16,989 nucleotides of DNA from NCBI GenBank assembly GCA_021849525.1, contig JAJZSS010000003.1, positions 1 through 16,989 on the forward strand, in the 5' to 3' direction. How positions within the stretch are numbered: position 1 is the first letter of the stretch; each line of letters opens with the position of its first letter. The position numbers and the translations under genes were made by a program. Shown here piece after piece: positions 14,341 to 16,989 of this stretch. Under the pieces are notes generated by a model, which was not told the DNA's origin, made no database searches, and was given only the letters and a program-made list of their open reading frames with translations. This DNA is from Chloroflexota bacterium (GTDB lineage: Bacteria > Chloroflexota > Anaerolineae > Anaerolineales > UBA4823).

Positions 14341-14419
14341 TGTTAGAACGATGTTAGAAATTCTACAAGTTGAAGAAACCGTATCCGCGCGGCGTGCATA
14401 GATTGGTATAATTTCTACA
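14341..14419 (+). repeat. Repeated TGTTAGAA/TTCTACA motif upstream of ftsH
   Basis: Two direct copies of TGTTAGAA (14341-14348, 14352-14359) are spaced 11 bp, about one DNA turn. TTCTACA, an inverted near-copy, follows at 14361-14367 and again at 14413-14419 directly behind the -10 box. Such spacing and position suit an operator for a DNA-binding regulator of ftsH. The regulator is unknown. Confidence 0.5.
14404..14412 (+). promoter_or_regulatory. Extended -10 promoter of ftsH
   Basis: TGGTATAAT supplies a perfect TATAAT (14407-14412) with the TG of an extended -10 element one base upstream. No -35 consensus is seen 17 bp away, as is common for extended -10 promoters. Transcription would start near 14419, about 34 nt before the ftsH start. 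Confidence 0.65.
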
Positions 14420-14452
14420 ATTCAAGCGATTGTCATCCGATTTGGAGGTAAT

Positions 14453-16315
14453 GTGAACCCAGCTCGAAATCGTTCTTCTCTTATCTACTTGCTGTTATTC
14501 GTAGCGATCATAGCCATGGTCGTTTTTAACTTTAACCAGCAAGCGTCTGCGCAGGAGGTACTGACCATTAACGAAGTCGCCTCCGAAATTCAGCGCGGAA
14601 ATGTAGAGCGTGTGACCGAGGACGACAACCGCCTGCGAGTGATCTTTAAAGATGGTGTTGAGAAATCTTCCCAAAAAGAGACCGGCGCCACTCTGGTTGA
14701 ACAACTCAAGGAACTTGGTGTGACGACCGAACAGCTCTCAGCTGATTCTGTCATGCTCGAGATCAAAGCTCCGAGCGCGATATTAGGCGTTGCCACAGCC
14801 CTGGGCTATATCTTACCCTTCATCCTAATCGCAGGCGTTTTCTATTTCGTTTTCAGACAGGCGCAAGGCAGCAATAATGCCGCCCTTTCCTTTGGTAAAT
14901 CCCGCGCCCGAATGTTCACCGGTGACCAACCCACGGTCACTTTTCAGGATGTTGCGGGGGTAGACGAAGCCAAAGAAGAATTGAAAGAAGTCGTTGAGTT
15001 CCTGCGCGAGCCCGAGAAATTTATCTCGCTGGGCGCTCGTATTCCGAAAGGCGTGCTATTAGTCGGACCACCCGGAACGGGAAAAACCCTGCTCGCCAAG
15101 GCTGTATCCGGTGAGGCTGGAGTACCCTTCTTCTCTATTTCCGGCTCTGAGTTTGTAGAAATGTTCGTCGGCGTCGGCGCCAGCCGGGTGCGCGACCTTT
15201 TCGATCAGGCCAAGCGCCACTCGCCATGCATCGTCTTTGTGGATGAAATTGATGCCGTAGGTCGCCAGCGTGGGGCTGGTTTGGGCGGCTCGCACGACGA
15301 GCGCGAACAAACCTTGAACCAGATGCTCGTGGAGATGGATGGGTTTGACACCGATACCAACGTCATCATCGTCGCGGCCACAAACCGCCCGGACATCCTT
15401 GACCCCGCCTTGCTTCGCCCGGGTCGTTTCGACCGCCGGGTAACCCTCGACCGCCCCGATATGCATGGGCGCGAGGAAATCCTTAAAGTTCATGTCAAGG
15501 GCAAACCCCTCGATCCAAGCGTCGAGCTGGCCGTCCTGGCCCGTTCTACCCCTGGTTTTGTTGGTGCGGACCTGGAAAACCTGGTCAACGAGGCGGCTAT
15601 CCTGGCTGCCCGGCGCAACCTGAAAACCATCGGTCAATCGGAGCTGGAAGAAGCGATTGAACGTGTCATCGCTGGGCCTGCCCGCAAGAGCCGCCTGATC
15701 AGCGCCGAAGAAAAGCGGATTGTTGCTTACCACGAAGCAGGTCATGCGGTTGTAATGAATGCCCTGCCTTCTGCAGATCCTGTCCATAAAGTCTCGATTA
15801 TCGCTCGAGGCATGGCCGGCGGCTATACGTTGGCGCTGCCTGAGGACGACCGCACCCTCATGCCCCGCAAGAAGATGTTCACCGAGATGGTTAGTTTACT
15901 CGGCGGGCGCGCAGCCGAAGAGTTAGTCTTCGATGACATCACATCCGGCGCATCGAACGACCTGGAACGAGTTACTCGCCTCGCCCGGGCTATGGTAACC
16001 CGGTTAGGCATGAGCGAACAACTCGGCCCAATGGTATACGGGCAGAAGGAAGAATTGATCTTCCTGGGCCGTGAGATCTCCGAGCAGCGCGACTACTCAG
16101 AAGCAGTAGCCGAACAAATCGATCATGAAGTACGCCGCCTCGTCAGCGAAGCCCACACCAAAGCTCGCCAGATCCTGGTTGAGTACCGTGATCGGCTGGA
16201 TGTAATTGCCCAGCGCTTACTAGAAGCTGAGACGATATCGCGGGACGAGTTTGAAACCTTGTTCCCACCCCCTGAGCCAAAGACGAGCGGTACTCCTCTT
16301 CCACTGGCTGTCTGA
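14453..16315 (+). CDS. ftsH: ATP-dependent zinc metalloprotease FtsH
   Basis: FtsH is a membrane-anchored AAA+ protease that extracts and degrades membrane proteins and short-lived regulators. The 620 residues show TM1 (about 9-26), an outer FtsH_ext domain (35-105), TM2 (about 112-134), an AAA module with Walker A GPPGTGKT (205-212), Walker [10 protein letters not shown] (D264, E265) and the second region of homology ([20 protein letters not shown]), and an M41 protease domain with HEAGH (H427, E428, H431) and the third zinc ligand D503 in SNDLERVT. The start is GTG at 14453 with GGAGG four bases upstream. An ATG two bases earlier is followed at once by a stop. It has its own promoter and is followed by a long hairpin, so it appears to be largely its own unit. 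Confidence 0.98.
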   Translation: MNPARNRSSLIYLLLFVAIIAMVVFNFNQQASAQEVLTINEVASEIQRGNVERVTEDDNRLRVIFKDGVEKSSQKETGATLVEQLKELGVTTEQLSADSVMLEIKAPSAILGVATALGYILPFILIAGVFYFVFRQAQGSNNAALSFGKSRARMFTGDQPTVTFQDVAGVDEAKEELKEVVEFLREPEKFISLGARIPKGVLLVGPPGTGKTLLAKAVSGEAGVPFFSISGSEFVEMFVGVGASRVRDLFDQAKRHSPCIVFVDEIDAVGRQRGAGLGGSHDEREQTLNQMLVEMDGFDTDTNVIIVAATNRPDILDPALLRPGRFDRRVTLDRPDMHGREEILKVHVKGKPLDPSVELAVLARSTPGFVGADLENLVNEAAILAARRNLKTIGQSELEEAIERVIAGPARKSRLISAEEKRIVAYHEAGHAVVMNALPSADPVHKVSIIARGMAGGYTLALPEDDRTLMPRKKMFTEMVSLLGGRAAEELVFDDITSGASNDLERVTRLARAMVTRLGMSEQLGPMVYGQKEELIFLGREISEQRDYSEAVAEQIDHEVRRLVSEAHTKARQILVEYRDRLDVIAQRLLEAETISRDEFETLFPPPEPKTSGTPLPLAV

Positions 16316-16343
16316 GTCCAGTTTTATAGTGTTTCAATGGTGT

Positions 16344-16390
16344 GAGGCGCACCTCGCGAGTGTTGAGCTCTGCGAGGTGCGCCTCGCTTA
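16344..16390 (+). terminator. Long 14-bp hairpin after ftsH, terminator-like
   Basis: GAGGCGCACCTCGC (16344-16357) pairs without mismatch with GCGAGGTGCGCCTC (16372-16385) around a 14-base loop. It is followed by GCTTATT, which is only weakly T-rich. It lies between ftsH and the next gene and probably ends or stabilises the ftsH transcript. Confidence 0.6.
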
Positions 16391-16410
16391 TTCCCAGGAG
16401 GAACTTCCGA

Positions 16411-16989
16411 ATGACTGCTAAACCTTTGCCTGTAGAGTATCAAGCAGCTCTTGAGGGAGCCGCCTGGTATGAAATTCATCAGCCGGGATGTCTGTCAATC
16501 CGCGGGCGCGATTGCGCCAGCTACCTGCAACGTCAAACTACCCATGACGTGCGATTATTGGCGGAAAACCGCGGTCTCCCCACAATCCTGACATCCCCGA
16601 ATGCGCGTATTCTTGATGTTTTATACCTTATTCCCGGACCTGAGGATTCAATTATTGCGCTTACTTTACCCGGAAAGGGATCGAACTCGAGCGCTTATTT
16701 TAAAAAGCGGATCTTTTTTATGGATCAGGTTACTGTCGAGGATCGTAGTGCTGCCTATGCCCAGATTGATTTGATTGGACCCTGTCGGGCGGATATCCTT
16801 GGCCAGTTGGGCTTTACCAAATCCCCTGAAGCTGATGAAATTGTAAAAGTCGAATGGGAGGGTCAGCCTGTCTATCTATTAAACAACAGCGCCACATTGT
16901 GGGCAGGATGGAGATTGCTCATTCCTGTTATAGTTGTTCCTTCAATAGAGAGTATTTTGGAAGAGACAGGGACGCCTCGTTTGACCGAT
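16411..16989 (+). CDS. YgfZ/GcvT-like folate-binding protein (3' part missing)
   Basis: The first 193 codons of a gene run off the right edge without a stop. The segment CLSIRGRDCASYLQRQTTHDV, then TILTSPNARILDVLYLI, fits the N-terminal tetrahydrofolate-binding fold shared by YgfZ and the glycine-cleavage T protein (typical form l-x-G-x-D-x-x-x-F-L-Q-x-x-x-T-N-D-V, then a G/A-R-I-L-D strand). YgfZ members help repair or assemble Fe-S proteins; GcvT acts in glycine cleavage. The diagnostic C-terminal KGCYxGQE motif of YgfZ would lie outside the window, so the two cannot be told apart with certainty. The lack of other gcv genes favours YgfZ. AGGAGG lies nine bases before the ATG. Confidence 0.8.
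   Translation, partial: MTAKPLPVEYQAALEGAAWYEIHQPGCLSIRGRDCASYLQRQTTHDVRLLAENRGLPTILTSPNARILDVLYLIPGPEDSIIALTLPGKGSNSSAYFKKRIFFMDQVTVEDRSAAYAQIDLIGPCRADILGQLGFTKSPEADEIVKVEWEGQPVYLLNNSATLWAGWRLLIPVIVVPSIESILEETGTPRLTD

Noticed and set aside
15059..15787. A 242-codon open frame antisense to ftsH
   Set aside because: It mirrors the AAA module of ftsH on the other strand. No ribosome site, no recognisable domain, and the sense gene is certain; such antisense frames are common over conserved AAA regions.
1..16989. CRISPR array, transposon or prophage
   Set aside because: No regularly spaced repeats, transposase, integrase or phage structural gene is seen on either strand; the genes look like core chromosome.

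Overview
The window looks like a chromosomal segment of a bacterium from the Chloroflexota, most likely the Anaerolineae. This is an inference. It rests on the gene families present (REC-only regulators, a LysM/M23 peptidase with a spacer domain, a HAD-DinB fusion, a Cys-rich protein behind efp) and on the look of the Lon, FtsH, FabF and FabH sequences; no rRNA or other taxonomic marker is present. Base composition looks moderate, close to half G+C by eye. No insertion sequence, phage gene, CRISPR array or rRNA is visible. Coding density is very high, and no gene-free stretch exceeds about 230 bases.

Left part, minus strand (about 1-6660). Reading 5' to 3' from 6658 down to 1, the genes are: a 528-residue uncharacterised protein that appears to carry several winged-helix modules; an overlapping 173-residue uncharacterised protein with a C-terminal helix-turn-helix-like segment; tRNA-Arg(TCT) 8 nt behind its stop; an Hsp20 small heat-shock protein; the ATP-dependent protease Lon; a single-domain response regulator; and a PHP-type metallophosphoesterase fused to the start of a Schlafen/AlbA_2-like domain, cut by the window edge. 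The last four genes are packed 1-20 nt apart and look like one stress/proteolysis operon that ends in a signalling and nucleic-acid-type enzyme.

Middle part (about 6660-9620). A divergent promoter region precedes a small plus-strand DUF2007 gene. That gene ends 2 nt from the stop of a convergent minus-strand cluster: a second REC-only response regulator, a DUF192 protein, and a secreted LysM/M23 peptidoglycan hydrolase. A 241-nt gap then separates this cluster from the next block. The gap contains an almost perfect sigma70-type promoter (TTGCCA, 17 bp, TATAAT) with a perfect 7-bp inverted repeat between its boxes.

Right part, plus strand (about 9618-16989). Genes run efp (elongation factor P), an eight-cysteine small protein, a HAD hydrolase-DinB fusion, then after a 133-nt leader fabF and fabH, closed by a clear rho-independent terminator. 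ftsH follows with its own extended -10 promoter and a set of TGTTAGAA/TTCTACA repeats upstream. A 14-bp hairpin separates ftsH from a truncated YgfZ/GcvT-like folate-binding protein. Protein quality control appears in both halves (Hsp20 and Lon on the left, membrane-bound FtsH on the right), next to translation (EF-P, tRNA-Arg), fatty acid synthesis (FabF, FabH) and cell-wall remodelling (LysM/M23).

The least explained parts are the PHP-AlbA_2 fusion in the lon operon, the multi-winged-helix protein with its overlapping partner, the HAD-DinB fusion, the Cys-rich protein after efp, and the regulatory repeats upstream of efp and ftsH.
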